From Flavobacterium sp. HJJ (GTDB lineage: Bacteria > Bacteroidota > Bacteroidia > Flavobacteriales > Flavobacteriaceae): a stretch of DNA of 63,618 nt. Below the pieces are notes generated by a model, which was not told where the DNA came from, searched no databases, and saw only the letters and a list, made by a program, of their open reading frames with translations. Location: positions 1 through 63,618 of the forward strand of contig NZ_JADKPR010000029.1 of the NCBI RefSeq assembly GCF_015351475.1. Reading direction: 5' to 3'. A program made the position numbers and the translations under genes. Shown here in pieces: positions 5,898 through 14,870 of this stretch (position 1 is its first letter; every line of letters starts with the position of its first letter).

Positions 5898-7382
5898 CTA
5901 TTTTACATCTTGCATTAATTTTTTAATCAAAGGAGAAACCACAATCAGGATAACCCCTGCCACTAACGAATAAACAGCCAGCTGATAGTAACCATCAGTA
6001 TATGACTGCAGCTTAGACATTAAAGTTGTACCAGTATTTGATTTTGAAATTTCAGCTCCCAATTTCCCTGCAAATAACTGGCCAAAAGCACTTGCCAGAA
6101 ACCACAATCCCATCATCATTCCAAAGAGTCTTTTTGGCGAAAGCTTAGTCAAAATCGACATTCCAATTGGTCCTAAACACAATTCGCCGATTGTTGTTAC
6201 CAAATAAGCAAATGTAAACACGTTCAGCGAAGTGATTCCGTTAACATCTGCAAAAAATTTAGTGTAATAAAAAATATAAAAAGAAGCCGATAAAAATAAG
6301 AAGCCGATACCAAATTTAATCAAAGTATTAGGCTCAACTTTCTTTTTGGCCAGCCAAAGCCAAAGCAGTCCGACTAAAGGACTAAACACAACAACAAATA
6401 AAGTATTTGAACTGTTGTTTACCGCATTTGGATCTACAGTGAATCCTAGCAGATTATAACTTAGATTATCTTTGGCAAAAAGTGACAGCGAACCTCCGCT
6501 CTGCTCATAGATTGCATTAAACACTAAATAAAAGAAAACAAAAGTGAATGCTGCAATCATCTTTTTCTGCACTTTTATATCGCCTAATTTTATGACTTCG
6601 TACAGAAAATAAATAATCGCAATTACACCAATTGTGTACATGAAATAATCCGTATAATCAGTATTTTTTACCATTATAAAAATAAGAGGAATACTCAATA
6701 ACGATCCAATATATACCGCTATTTCTCTAAATTTTCTTTTATTTGGTTCTAAATGCAGCAGTGGAGAATTACCAATTGGACCAAGATGTTTTTTGGTAAA
6801 CAAAAAAGTAAGAAGCCCAAACATCATAACAATAGCCGCTGAAAGAAAACACAATTGCCAAGAATAATATTTCCCTAAATAAATACACAGAATACCTCCA
6901 AAAAAACCGCCTATGTTAATTCCTGCATAGAACATTCCATAACCTGCGTCTCTTCTATGATCATTTTCATGATAGAGTTCTCCAACCATTGAAGAAATAT
7001 TAGGTTTAAAAAAACCAGTTCCAATTATAGAAAATGCTAAACCATAATAAAACAGCTGCTGCGGAGCAAAAGCAATAAGCAGATTTCCCAGAATCATAAC
7101 GATACCTCCAAAAAACAGAGATTTTTTAAATCCTAAAACTTTATCCGCAAAAATACCTCCAACAAATGTAAAAGCATATACAAATGCCTGAATAGCGCCA
7201 TACTGCAGATTCGCAGCATCATCTTTTAGAAAAAGCTGGTCAACCATAAAAAAGGTCAAAACACCCCGCATTCCATAAAAGCAAAACCGTTCCCACATTT
7301 CTACAGTAAACAAATACCATAATTGTTTAGGATATTTTCCTTTAAAATTTTGAATTTGTTCAATACTTAAATTCTGTTCCAT
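5898..7382 (-). CDS. POT-family proton-dependent peptide transporter (first paralogue)
   Basis: An inner-membrane protein of 494 residues with about 12-14 helices. The family signatures are MWERFCFYGMR near residue 25 (ExxERFxYYG-type proton motif) and GTGFFKPNISSMVGELY (PTR2 signature) near residue 120. It imports di- and tripeptides with protons. A start at 7418 is possible, but that extension overlaps the terminator of the upstream gene, so 7382 (MEQNLSIEQIQ) is chosen. It is a paralogue of the next gene, and both stand with a dipeptidyl peptidase, pointing to growth on peptides. Confidence 0.9.
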   Translation of the reverse strand: MEQNLSIEQIQNFKGKYPKQLWYLFTVEMWERFCFYGMRGVLTFFMVDQLFLKDDAANLQYGAIQAFVYAFTFVGGIFADKVLGFKKSLFFGGIVMILGNLLIAFAPQQLFYYGLAFSIIGTGFFKPNISSMVGELYHENDHRRDAGYGMFYAGINIGGFFGGILCIYLGKYYSWQLCFLSAAIVMMFGLLTFLFTKKHLGPIGNSPLLHLEPNKRKFREIAVYIGSLLSIPLIFIMVKNTDYTDYFMYTIGVIAIIYFLYEVIKLGDIKVQKKMIAAFTFVFFYLVFNAIYEQSGGSLSLFAKDNLSYNLLGFTVDPNAVNNSSNTLFVVVFSPLVGLLWLWLAKKKVEPNTLIKFGIGFLFLSASFYIFYYTKFFADVNGITSLNVFTFAYLVTTIGELCLGPIGMSILTKLSPKRLFGMMMGLWFLASAFGQLFAGKLGAEISKSNTGTTLMSKLQSYTDGYYQLAVYSLVAGVILIVVSPLIKKLMQDVK

Positions 7383-7404
7383 TATAATTATTTTAAGTGT
7401 ATAA

Positions 7405-7448
7405 ATAAAAAACATCATCTTTCAGACTAAATCCAAAGATGATGTTTT
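7405..7448 (-). terminator. Terminator between the two POT genes
   Basis: AAACATCATCTTT (7410-7422) pairs perfectly with AAAGATGATGTTT (7435-7447), 13 base pairs with a 12-base loop. Read on the minus strand it is followed by a T-run. It ends the dipeptidyl peptidase-POT transcript and implies that the downstream POT gene has its own promoter. Confidence 0.82.
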
Positions 7449-7472
7449 TCTTGTATTTTTTATTTAGTTAAA

Positions 7473-9164
7473 TTATCTGACACCATGCATCATTTTTTTC
7501 AAAAATGGAGTTAATGCAAATAACAATAGTGCTGCAAGCCCAGTTAAACTTACAAAGACCATAAAAAACTCAAATAAATTATGAATTTCAAAACCAGCAA
7601 AAACCGGGTTATGATCCATAATCTGATTTTTGTCTAATAATTGTAATTGTTCTGCTGTTAGAGTTATTTTTTTATCCAATACAGCCTGCAAATCAATTCC
7701 TAATTCTTTTGCTTTAGCAAATTTGTCTCCTGTAGCCGGCAATATTGCTCCTAAAGTTCCTGCAAGTGCATATCCTGATGCATTCGACAAGAAAAATACG
7801 CCATATAGTAACGAAGAAAAACGTTTAGGTGATAATTTACCGACCAATGACAAACCAATTGGAGATAAACAAAGCTCGGCACAGGTATTCAATAAATATA
7901 GCAAAATCAACCATTTTACAGCCAATAATCCAGAGTTCCCAAGGTCTTTTACCTGATTAGCAATCATAAAAAAGCTTATCGCAATTATCAATAGCCCCAA
8001 AGCTAATTTAACAGGAGAAATAGGTTCTTTATCTTTAGCTCTTAATTTATCCCAAAGCATACTAAATGGAACCGCTAATGCAACAACAAATAATCCATTA
8101 AAAATCTGTACCATTGATGCTGGCATTGGCCAACCAAAAAAGTTTCTGTCCGTTTGGTTATCGGCAATAAAAGTTAATGAAGAACCAGCCTGCTCAAATG
8201 CTGCCCAAAAGAATATAATGAAAAATGAAATGATATAAATAACCCAGATCCTATCTTTTTCAACTTTCGTCAATGAACTATCCGATAAAATTAAACCTGC
8301 CAAAGTGATTCCGCAGGCATAAATAATTGGATAAATAATAGTTTTAACAACATTATCTCCGTCTACTGAAAAATGAAACAAAAAGAACATTCCAACGAAA
8401 GCTAACGCAGAAACTATTAATGATTTAGCAGAAAAAACTGCGCTTTGAGCCTCTCCTTCTTCATAATCAGATGATTCATTTTTAGACGGAAGTCCTCCTA
8501 ATGGCTTACCTTCCGGTGTTACCACATATTTGTTTTTCAAGAAATAAAACACCAGCGTTCCTATAAGCATTGCAATCGCTGCTGCAAGAAATCCCCATTT
8601 GAAAGCATAAATATCCCTTATACCACCTTCGCTTTTAACATCACCAACTAATGGACATATAAATTGACCTAAAAAAGCACCTATGTTTATTCCCATATAA
8701 AAAATGGTAAAAGCTGTATCCAATTTAGTCTTTTCCTGTTTTGGATATAAACTTCCAACCATACTGGAAATATTTGGCTTAAAAAAACCATTCCCAAAAA
8801 TGATTACCCCTAATCCAGAATACATTATAGCAGTAGCCAAACCGATATTATCAACAAAAACACTTGCACTTGTAAATAACAACAACTGTCCTATAGCCAT
8901 TAATAATCCGCCCAGCATGATACAGTTTCTATTCCCAAAAAAACGGTCTGCAATAAAACCTCCTAACATTGGAGTTAAATAACAAAGCCCAAGGAAACCT
9001 CCATAAATTAAAGAAGCATCTTCTTCTTTCATTAATAAAGAATTTACTAAAAACAGAGTTAGCAGGGTCCGCATTCCATAGAAGTTAAAACGTTCCCACA
9101 TTTCGGTTCCAAATAGCACCCAAAGACCTTTTGGATGTGCTGTTTTCGTTTGATTTTCGGTCAT
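7473..9164 (-). CDS. POT-family proton-dependent peptide transporter (second paralogue)
   Basis: A polytopic protein of 563 residues. Signatures are MWERFNFYGMRTLLTLFLV near residue 22 and GNGFFKPNISSMVGSLY near residue 125. It is longer than its neighbour because of an extended loop around residues 215-235 (acidic, ESSDYEEGEAQ) and an inserted segment near residue 490. Expected substrates are short peptides. It starts 26 bases after the stop of the dipeptidyl peptidase gene with no terminator between, so the two are likely one operon: the peptidase makes dipeptides in the periplasm and this protein imports them. Confidence 0.9.
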   Translation of the reverse strand: MTENQTKTAHPKGLWVLFGTEMWERFNFYGMRTLLTLFLVNSLLMKEEDASLIYGGFLGLCYLTPMLGGFIADRFFGNRNCIMLGGLLMAIGQLLLFTSASVFVDNIGLATAIMYSGLGVIIFGNGFFKPNISSMVGSLYPKQEKTKLDTAFTIFYMGINIGAFLGQFICPLVGDVKSEGGIRDIYAFKWGFLAAAIAMLIGTLVFYFLKNKYVVTPEGKPLGGLPSKNESSDYEEGEAQSAVFSAKSLIVSALAFVGMFFLFHFSVDGDNVVKTIIYPIIYACGITLAGLILSDSSLTKVEKDRIWVIYIISFFIIFFWAAFEQAGSSLTFIADNQTDRNFFGWPMPASMVQIFNGLFVVALAVPFSMLWDKLRAKDKEPISPVKLALGLLIIAISFFMIANQVKDLGNSGLLAVKWLILLYLLNTCAELCLSPIGLSLVGKLSPKRFSSLLYGVFFLSNASGYALAGTLGAILPATGDKFAKAKELGIDLQAVLDKKITLTAEQLQLLDKNQIMDHNPVFAGFEIHNLFEFFMVFVSLTGLAALLLFALTPFLKKMMHGVR

Positions 9165-9190
9165 TTTTGTTTTGGTATTTGTGATTTGGG

Positions 9191-11368
9191 TTATAAATTT
9201 TCTTTGATAAAGTTAGTCATTTTATTGTACAGCTGAATTCTTGTTTTACCGCCATATATACCATGGGTTTTATCCGGATATATCTGCGAATCAAATTGCT
9301 TATTTGCTTGAATTAAAGCTTCCATCATCTGCATGGTATTCTGTACATGTACGTTATCATCACCCGAACCGTGAATCAAAAGAAATTTCCCTTTCAATTT
9401 ACTTACATGATTAATTGGTGAGTTATTATCATATCCGCTTGCATTCTCCTGCGGTGTCTGCATGTATCTTTCAGTGTAAATACTGTCATAAAAACGCCAG
9501 TTGGTTACCGGAGCTACCGCTATTGCCATTTTGAAAACATCGGCTCCCTGAAAAATACAGTTGGAAGCCATAAAACCACCATAAGACCACCCAAAAATTC
9601 CAATTCTTGAGGCATCTGCATAAGGATAAGCTCCGATTACTTTTGCAGCATCAATCTGATCTTCAACTTCGTATTTCCCTAATTCTTTTTGAGTAACTTT
9701 TTTAAAATCGGCACCTTTAAAACCGGTTCCCCTTCCGTCCACACAAACCACAATGTAACCCTGCTGGGTAAGCGACAGAAACCAATAATCGTCAGCAGAA
9801 TTCCAGTCGTTATTTACCTGCTGTGATCCTGGTCCAGAATATTGGTACATAAAAACTGGATACTTTTTAGAAGCATCAAAATCTTTTGGCTTCAAAATCC
9901 AGGCGTTCAATTCATTTCCTTTTGCAGTTTTTAAAACAAAAAACTCTTTTAACGGCAGATTATAACCCGCTAATTTTGAAGCAAGGGCCTGATTGTTTTC
10001 GATAACCTGAATTTCTTTCCCTGTTTTTGAATCGTTTAGAGTATAAGTTATAGGCTGAGAAGCGCTTGAGAAAGTATTGATAAAGAACTGGAAGTTAGGG
10101 CTGAAAGTCGCAGCATTTGTTCCAGTGTTTTTAGATAAACGTACTTTGTTTTTTCCGTCTAATCCTATGCGGTAAATATCTCGGTTGATTGAACCATTTT
10201 CTGTAGACTGATAAAAAATGGTTTTTGTTTTTTCGTCAAAACCGTAGTATGAAGTAACCTCCCAGTTTCCTTTCGTAATTTGAGTTTTCAGTTTTCCGGT
10301 TTTATCATAAAGGTAAATGTGGTTAAAACCATCTTTTTCACTTGTCCAGATAAAACTGTTATCATTCAGAAAAGTCAAATTATCTGTGTCAATAAAATCA
10401 ATATATCCTTTCTCTGTCTCGTTAAAAACAACTTTGGCAGCTCCTGTAGTTCCGTCAACAAATAATAAATCTAAATTATCCTGGTGACGATTAACAACTT
10501 TTGCAGATAGAATATTGGCATCATTTGTCCATTCAATTCTAGGAATGTAAAAATCATTATATTTTCCTAAATCAACATTTAGCAAAGCTTTAGAATCAAC
10601 ATTATATAAATGCAGTGAAACTAAAGAGTTTTTTTCACCTGCTTTAGGATATTTAAATGTTTCTATTGTAGGGTACAGGCTTTTTTGAAAAATCGACATT
10701 GAAAATTCAGGAACCTGACTTTCATCAAAACGGATATAAGCTAATTTTTTACTGTCTTTGCTCCAATCGAAAGCGCGGACAAAAGCAAATTCTTCTTCAT
10801 AAACCCAATCCGTAATTCCATTAATCACGGCATTCTTTTTTCCATCGGTGGTAACTGCTGTATTTGTTTTCGAAGCTATATCGTAAACATATAAATTATT
10901 TTCTTTGGCATAAGCAATTTTAGTTCCATCAGGCGAAAAAGTCGGCTCCTGTACCTGAAAATCAAAAAGCTTAGTCAGGGTTTTACCAGCGATATCATAT
11001 AAAAAATAATCTGCTGTAAAAGAGTGGCGGAAAATTTGGTTTGAATTACAGGCAATTAAAATCTTTTTTTCTGAATCATCAAACGTATAGCTGTCAATTC
11101 CGTCAGCCAATTCCTTGAAATTTTTAGTATCAATCAGGTTAGACACTTTTTTTAATGTTGCAAAATCATAAAGATCGATCTGCATGCTTCTGGTTGTTCT
11201 GTCCGAATTCAATACCGTGTATTGATTCGTATTTTTCATCGATTGCAGTTCATCCATTCCTTTGGTACGAAAAGCACCTGTATAAATTTCCTCGACGGTT
11301 ATTTTTTGCTGTCCAAAAACCGAAACACACAAAAATAAAAGCAACACAGTAATTTTATTCGAAATCAT
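9191..11368 (-). CDS. Dipeptidyl peptidase IV (S9 family), periplasmic
   Basis: A protein of 725 residues with a signal peptide (MISNKITVLLLFLCVSVFGQ). The N-terminal two-thirds is a DPPIV-type beta-propeller, including the double-Glu pattern WVYEEEFAF near residue 190 that binds the substrate amino terminus. The C-terminal alpha/beta hydrolase has GWSYGG near residue 593 (nucleophile Ser), Asp in GSGDDNVH near 670 and His in PDKTHGIYGG near 701. It removes N-terminal dipeptides, typically after Pro or Ala. It is the first gene of an operon with a POT transporter. Confidence 0.93.
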   Translation of the reverse strand: MISNKITVLLLFLCVSVFGQQKITVEEIYTGAFRTKGMDELQSMKNTNQYTVLNSDRTTRSMQIDLYDFATLKKVSNLIDTKNFKELADGIDSYTFDDSEKKILIACNSNQIFRHSFTADYFLYDIAGKTLTKLFDFQVQEPTFSPDGTKIAYAKENNLYVYDIASKTNTAVTTDGKKNAVINGITDWVYEEEFAFVRAFDWSKDSKKLAYIRFDESQVPEFSMSIFQKSLYPTIETFKYPKAGEKNSLVSLHLYNVDSKALLNVDLGKYNDFYIPRIEWTNDANILSAKVVNRHQDNLDLLFVDGTTGAAKVVFNETEKGYIDFIDTDNLTFLNDNSFIWTSEKDGFNHIYLYDKTGKLKTQITKGNWEVTSYYGFDEKTKTIFYQSTENGSINRDIYRIGLDGKNKVRLSKNTGTNAATFSPNFQFFINTFSSASQPITYTLNDSKTGKEIQVIENNQALASKLAGYNLPLKEFFVLKTAKGNELNAWILKPKDFDASKKYPVFMYQYSGPGSQQVNNDWNSADDYWFLSLTQQGYIVVCVDGRGTGFKGADFKKVTQKELGKYEVEDQIDAAKVIGAYPYADASRIGIFGWSYGGFMASNCIFQGADVFKMAIAVAPVTNWRFYDSIYTERYMQTPQENASGYDNNSPINHVSKLKGKFLLIHGSGDDNVHVQNTMQMMEALIQANKQFDSQIYPDKTHGIYGGKTRIQLYNKMTNFIKENL

Positions 11369-11794
11369 ATATAGTTAAATTTGTTTCATTTGCAACATTA
11401 TAATCCGTTTAGGTAAGAAAATCAATATTTATCCCAATTAAATATTATGCAGATCTTACAATACCTTTTAAGTTATAAAAGTGACAATTTTAGTGAAAAT
11501 TTTATAAATAAAACACTTTTCCCCTGTTAAATGTTATAAAAAATTATTTTTAACAATTTCTATGAATAATCCCAAAACAACTAAACAAACTGCAATCATT
11601 CTTCCCATTTATTTTGCAGTATTTAAAATTTCACAACAAAACAAAACTTATTATTACAAAATATATACACTGTTTTGAATTTCAAAAAATCATTTTTCTA
11701 AATAAATTTACTGAATATAAAATAGAGAATCATTTTAAAAAAAGCAATAAAACGGAATGTGTATCTTTGTGGTCATTAAGCCATAATTTATACT
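11369..11794. other. Divergent intergenic region between peptidase and HMG-CoA reductase genes
   Basis: A very AT-rich stretch of 426 bases without a credible gene. It must hold the promoters of both flanking genes. On the plus side a -7 box is visible at 11762. On the minus side only an imperfect TAATGTTG (11393-11400, complement) with a TTG 22 bases before it was found. A short ORF at 11614-11823 overlaps the next gene and looks random. Confidence 0.6.
11762..11769 (+). promoter_or_regulatory. -7 promoter box of the HMG-CoA reductase operon
   Basis: TATCTTTG fits the Bacteroidetes -7 consensus TAnnTTTG exactly and lies 25 bases before the start codon at 11795. No clear TTG is seen at the -33 position, so strength cannot be judged. 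Confidence 0.55.
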
Positions 11795-13111
11795 ATGAAC
11801 AACGCTGTTGCCGGATTTTCTAAATTATCCAAAGAAGAAAAAATAAACTGGATTGCCAATAACTATTTTTCAACTCCTGGTGAAGCCATCACATTATTGA
11901 AAAACTACTGGAATTCGGACGAAAAAATTCAAAAACTGCATGATGAATTCATAGAAAATACGATTTCAAATTTCTACATTCCTTTGGGAGTCGCCCCAAA
12001 CTTTCTGATTAATGGAAAGTACAGCACTATCCCAATGGCAATTGAAGAAAGTTCTGTTGTTGCAGCTGCTTCCAAAGCGGCAAAATTCTGGTCTTCACGA
12101 GGCGGGTTCAAAGCAACGGTTGTCAGCACCGAGAAAATTGGACAGGTTCATTTTATTTATGAAGGCGACAAAACCAAACTGATTCCATTTTTTGCTCAAT
12201 TAAAATCCAAATTATTTGAAGCCACCGAGCATTTAACCAAAAACATGCAGAAAAGAGGCGGCGGTATTTTGGATATAATTCTAAAAGACAAAACCGATCT
12301 CCTCCCAAATTATCATCAGCTTCATATTACTTTTGAAACGGCTGACAGTATGGGGGCTAATTTCATCAACTCCTGTCTGGAACAATCTGCCCAGACATTA
12401 CGGGAAGAAGCACACAATTATGACTTATTTTCGGAGGAAGAAAAAAACATCAAAGTAGTAATGAGTATTCTTTCCAATTATGTTCCAAACTGCATTGTAC
12501 GAGCTGAAGTTTCCTGCCCGATTGAAGATCTCGCCGAAAAACATATTGAAAACCCACATGATTTTGCAGCAAAATTTATACAGGCAGTCCAAATTGCCGA
12601 AGTAGAACCTTTTCGTGCTGTAACACACAATAAAGGTATAATGAATGGAATCGACGCTGTTGTACTGGCCACAGGAAATGATTTCAGAGCAGTTGAAGCC
12701 GGTGTACATGCCTATGCTTCAAAACATGGTCAATACTCCAGCCTATCTCATGCCAAAATCGAAAACGGAATCTTCAGTTTCTGGCTTGAAATCCCATTGG
12801 CACTAGGAACTGTCGGAGGACTGACTTCACTTCACCCTTTGGTTAAATTATCTCTGGAAATGCTTGAAAAACCTTCTGCCAAAGAATTGATGCAGATTGT
12901 TGCAGTTGCCGGACTGGCTCAAAACTTTGCCGCATTACGTTCCTTAACTACAACCGGAATTCAGGAAGGACACATGAAAATGCATTTGAACAATATTCTC
13001 AACCAGTTTGAAGCCAGTGATGAAGAGCGTCATCTGATTAAAAAACATTTCAAACACCACGTTGTATCACATAGTGCAGTAGTTGATTTTATTGAAAATT
13101 TAAGGAAATAA
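11795..13111 (+). CDS. mvaA: Hydroxymethylglutaryl-CoA reductase, class II type
   Basis: A protein of 438 residues. It reduces HMG-CoA to mevalonate (or runs the reverse reaction), the committing step of the mevalonate route. The class II catalytic residues are visible: Glu in MAIEESSVVAAAS near residue 84, Lys in HNKGIMNGI near 278, Asp in ATGND shortly after, and His in EGHMKMHLNN near 392. The cofactor motif is DSMGANF. It is cytosolic with no signal peptide. It is followed after 13 bases by a GHMP kinase, so both form an operon, while the remaining mevalonate genes lie 13-16 kb away on the other strand. Confidence 0.93.
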   Translation: MNNAVAGFSKLSKEEKINWIANNYFSTPGEAITLLKNYWNSDEKIQKLHDEFIENTISNFYIPLGVAPNFLINGKYSTIPMAIEESSVVAAASKAAKFWSSRGGFKATVVSTEKIGQVHFIYEGDKTKLIPFFAQLKSKLFEATEHLTKNMQKRGGGILDIILKDKTDLLPNYHQLHITFETADSMGANFINSCLEQSAQTLREEAHNYDLFSEEEKNIKVVMSILSNYVPNCIVRAEVSCPIEDLAEKHIENPHDFAAKFIQAVQIAEVEPFRAVTHNKGIMNGIDAVVLATGNDFRAVEAGVHAYASKHGQYSSLSHAKIENGIFSFWLEIPLALGTVGGLTSLHPLVKLSLEMLEKPSAKELMQIVAVAGLAQNFAALRSLTTTGIQEGHMKMHLNNILNQFEASDEERHLIKKHFKHHVVSHSAVVDFIENLRK

Positions 13112-13124
13112 TTATTGTTTTAAA

Positions 13125-14051
13125 ATGAAAAAAACATTTTACAGCAACGGGAAACTTTTGATAACTGGAGAATATCTCGTTCTTGACGGTGCAAAAGCAT
13201 TGGCCCTGCCAACAAAATTCGGACAAAACCTTATTATAGAAAAAGGCGAAAATCAGGAAATCAAATGGAAAAGTTATGATTCAGACGGAAGTATCTGGTT
13301 TGATGATATAATCCCAATTTCTGTCATTCTAACAAAAACTCCTTTTGAAAATGAATCAATAAAAAATACATTAATTACTATTTTAAGAACAGCAGACCAA
13401 CTCAATCCTGAACTGTTGCTAAATTCTCAGGGCTTCAACATAACAACCCAATTGAATTTTCCAAAAAAATGGGGACTCGGCACTTCTTCCACATTAATAA
13501 ACAACATAGCCCAGTGGTTCAGCATCGATGCCTTTACACTTCTTAAAAACAGCTTTGGGGGCAGCGGCTACGATATTGCCTGTGCTCAAAATAATTCTCC
13601 AATAATATACCATCTTGAAGAAAAAAAACCAATTGTTGAAACTGTAAAATTCCATCCTGCTTTTTCAAAAAATCTATACTTTGTTTATCTCAATCAAAAG
13701 CAAAGCAGTAAAAGTGCAATAGCTTCGTATAAAGAGAAAAAGAACAATTTAAAGGAAGCAAAAAAAATCATCGATCAGATTACTGAAACAGTTTTGAATT
13801 CAAAAAACGAAGACACTTTTGTACAGGCTCTAGAAAGCCATGAAAAAGTACTAAGCTCTATTCTTGAAACAAAAACAGTAAAAGAATCTTTATTTCCGGA
13901 TTTTACCGGAACCGTTAAAAGTCTTGGGGCTTGGGGAGGAGATTTTGCATTGATAGTCTCGAAAGAAAATCCTAAACCTTACTTTTTGGATAAAGGATAT
14001 GAGACAATAATTCAATACAGCGATATGATTTTGCAGCTTAATGGCAGATAA
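13125..14051 (+). CDS. GHMP kinase of the GYDIA type; candidate phosphomevalonate kinase
   Basis: A cytosolic protein of 308 residues. The GHMP fold is shown by MKKTFYSNGKLLITGEYLVL at the start, the phosphate-binding loop WGLGTSSTLINNI near residue 120, the GGSGYDIACA segment near 146, and LGAWGGDFALIV near the end. The GYDIA stretch names a Bacteroidetes subgroup whose substrate I do not know to be proven. Since it is cotranscribed with HMG-CoA reductase and no other phosphomevalonate kinase is seen beside mevalonate kinase and the decarboxylase, that missing step is a reasonable guess. It is not an orthodox mevalonate kinase, which is encoded at 26480. Confidence 0.85.
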   Translation: MKKTFYSNGKLLITGEYLVLDGAKALALPTKFGQNLIIEKGENQEIKWKSYDSDGSIWFDDIIPISVILTKTPFENESIKNTLITILRTADQLNPELLLNSQGFNITTQLNFPKKWGLGTSSTLINNIAQWFSIDAFTLLKNSFGGSGYDIACAQNNSPIIYHLEEKKPIVETVKFHPAFSKNLYFVYLNQKQSSKSAIASYKEKKNNLKEAKKIIDQITETVLNSKNEDTFVQALESHEKVLSSILETKTVKESLFPDFTGTVKSLGAWGGDFALIVSKENPKPYFLDKGYETIIQYSDMILQLNGR

Positions 14052-14081
14052 CCAACATAATCATCAGATAAAAACATTGAC

Positions 14082-14516
14082 CTAATTCACTTTTTTGCTT
14101 TTATTATATTTTCCAGATTGTATAAGCTGGATTGTATGATCTGCTTTTTCGTTCGATTCAATAAGTGTATTGTGCAGACGCTCAGCCATTTTTTCGATGC
14201 TGTTAGTTATAGAATCACACACTAATTCCATTCTGCGGTGCTTTTCTTCTTTTACAGCTCTTAAAACATCATCAACAAAGATTTTGTCATATTTCTCAGC
14301 TACTGAATCACGGGTGTTTGTTAATCTAATAACTGCATCATTACTAAATATCGTAACTCTAAAATGCTGTTCTTCATTGCTTAAGTAATATTTACCTCCT
14401 AATTCGTCACAATTAATATCTGTAACGCTAAGTTTCAATAACTCAGTAATTATTCCAAAAATGTGATTTTCAATTTTGGAGTACACTTTAGTTTTTTTTC
14501 TAAAAAATTTAAACAT
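14082..14516 (-). CDS. Hypothetical cytosolic protein
   Basis: A protein of 144 residues starting MFKFFRKKTKVYSK (an ATG three codons upstream is also possible). The first half looks like alternating strands with a helix. The second half (residues about 85-140) is a charged helical stretch (VAEKYDKIFVDDVLRAVKEEKHRR and beyond) that could form a coiled coil. There is no signal peptide and no membrane segment. I do not recognise a family. It is convergent with the GHMP kinase gene with 30 bases between them. Confidence 0.6.
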   Translation of the reverse strand: MFKFFRKKTKVYSKIENHIFGIITELLKLSVTDINCDELGGKYYLSNEEQHFRVTIFSNDAVIRLTNTRDSVAEKYDKIFVDDVLRAVKEEKHRRMELVCDSITNSIEKMAERLHNTLIESNEKADHTIQLIQSGKYNKSKKVN

Positions 14517-14807
14517 ACAAAACATTATTAGTTAAATTATTTCTCATTTTATAAAAACCATTCTTTATAGATATAAATTCTTTCAAAATAACAGAGCAAA
14601 TTAATAGTATTTTTTCTAATAACACAAATAGTTTAGATTATATATCAAAATAAACTTTAAACAGTATTTTTTATGCAATTCTGAAACACAAAAAAATATC
14701 ATTTTATAAAAGGAAAGAAAGGTAACAGCTATCAAATAAAAAACTGCATTACATTTTGCCACAATTTTATATGGGAAAATATCTGCAGGGAATAATAGGG
14801 TTAAAAC
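14517..14807. other. AT-rich intergenic stretch without a gene
   Basis: About 290 bases upstream of the hypothetical gene and downstream of the SurA-like gene. I see no ORF, repeat or hairpin here apart from the terminator that follows at 14808. Confidence 0.5.
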
Positions 14808-14850
14808 AAAAAATCCGATACTCGCAGTTATAAGTATCGGATTTTTTATT
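14808..14850 (-). terminator. Terminator of the SurA/PpiD-like gene
   Basis: AATCCGATACT (about 14812-14822) pairs with AGTATCGGATT (14833-14843) around a 10-base loop. T-runs lie on both outer sides, so it could end transcription from either direction. It lies 20 bases beyond the stop codon at 14871. Confidence 0.85.
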
Positions 14851-14870
14851 TTAAGATTAACTACTTTCTT

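Noticed and set aside
11614..11823. 69-residue plus-strand ORF before HMG-CoA reductase
   Set aside because: It spans the promoter box and overlaps the reductase start in another frame; composition is that of AT-rich random DNA.
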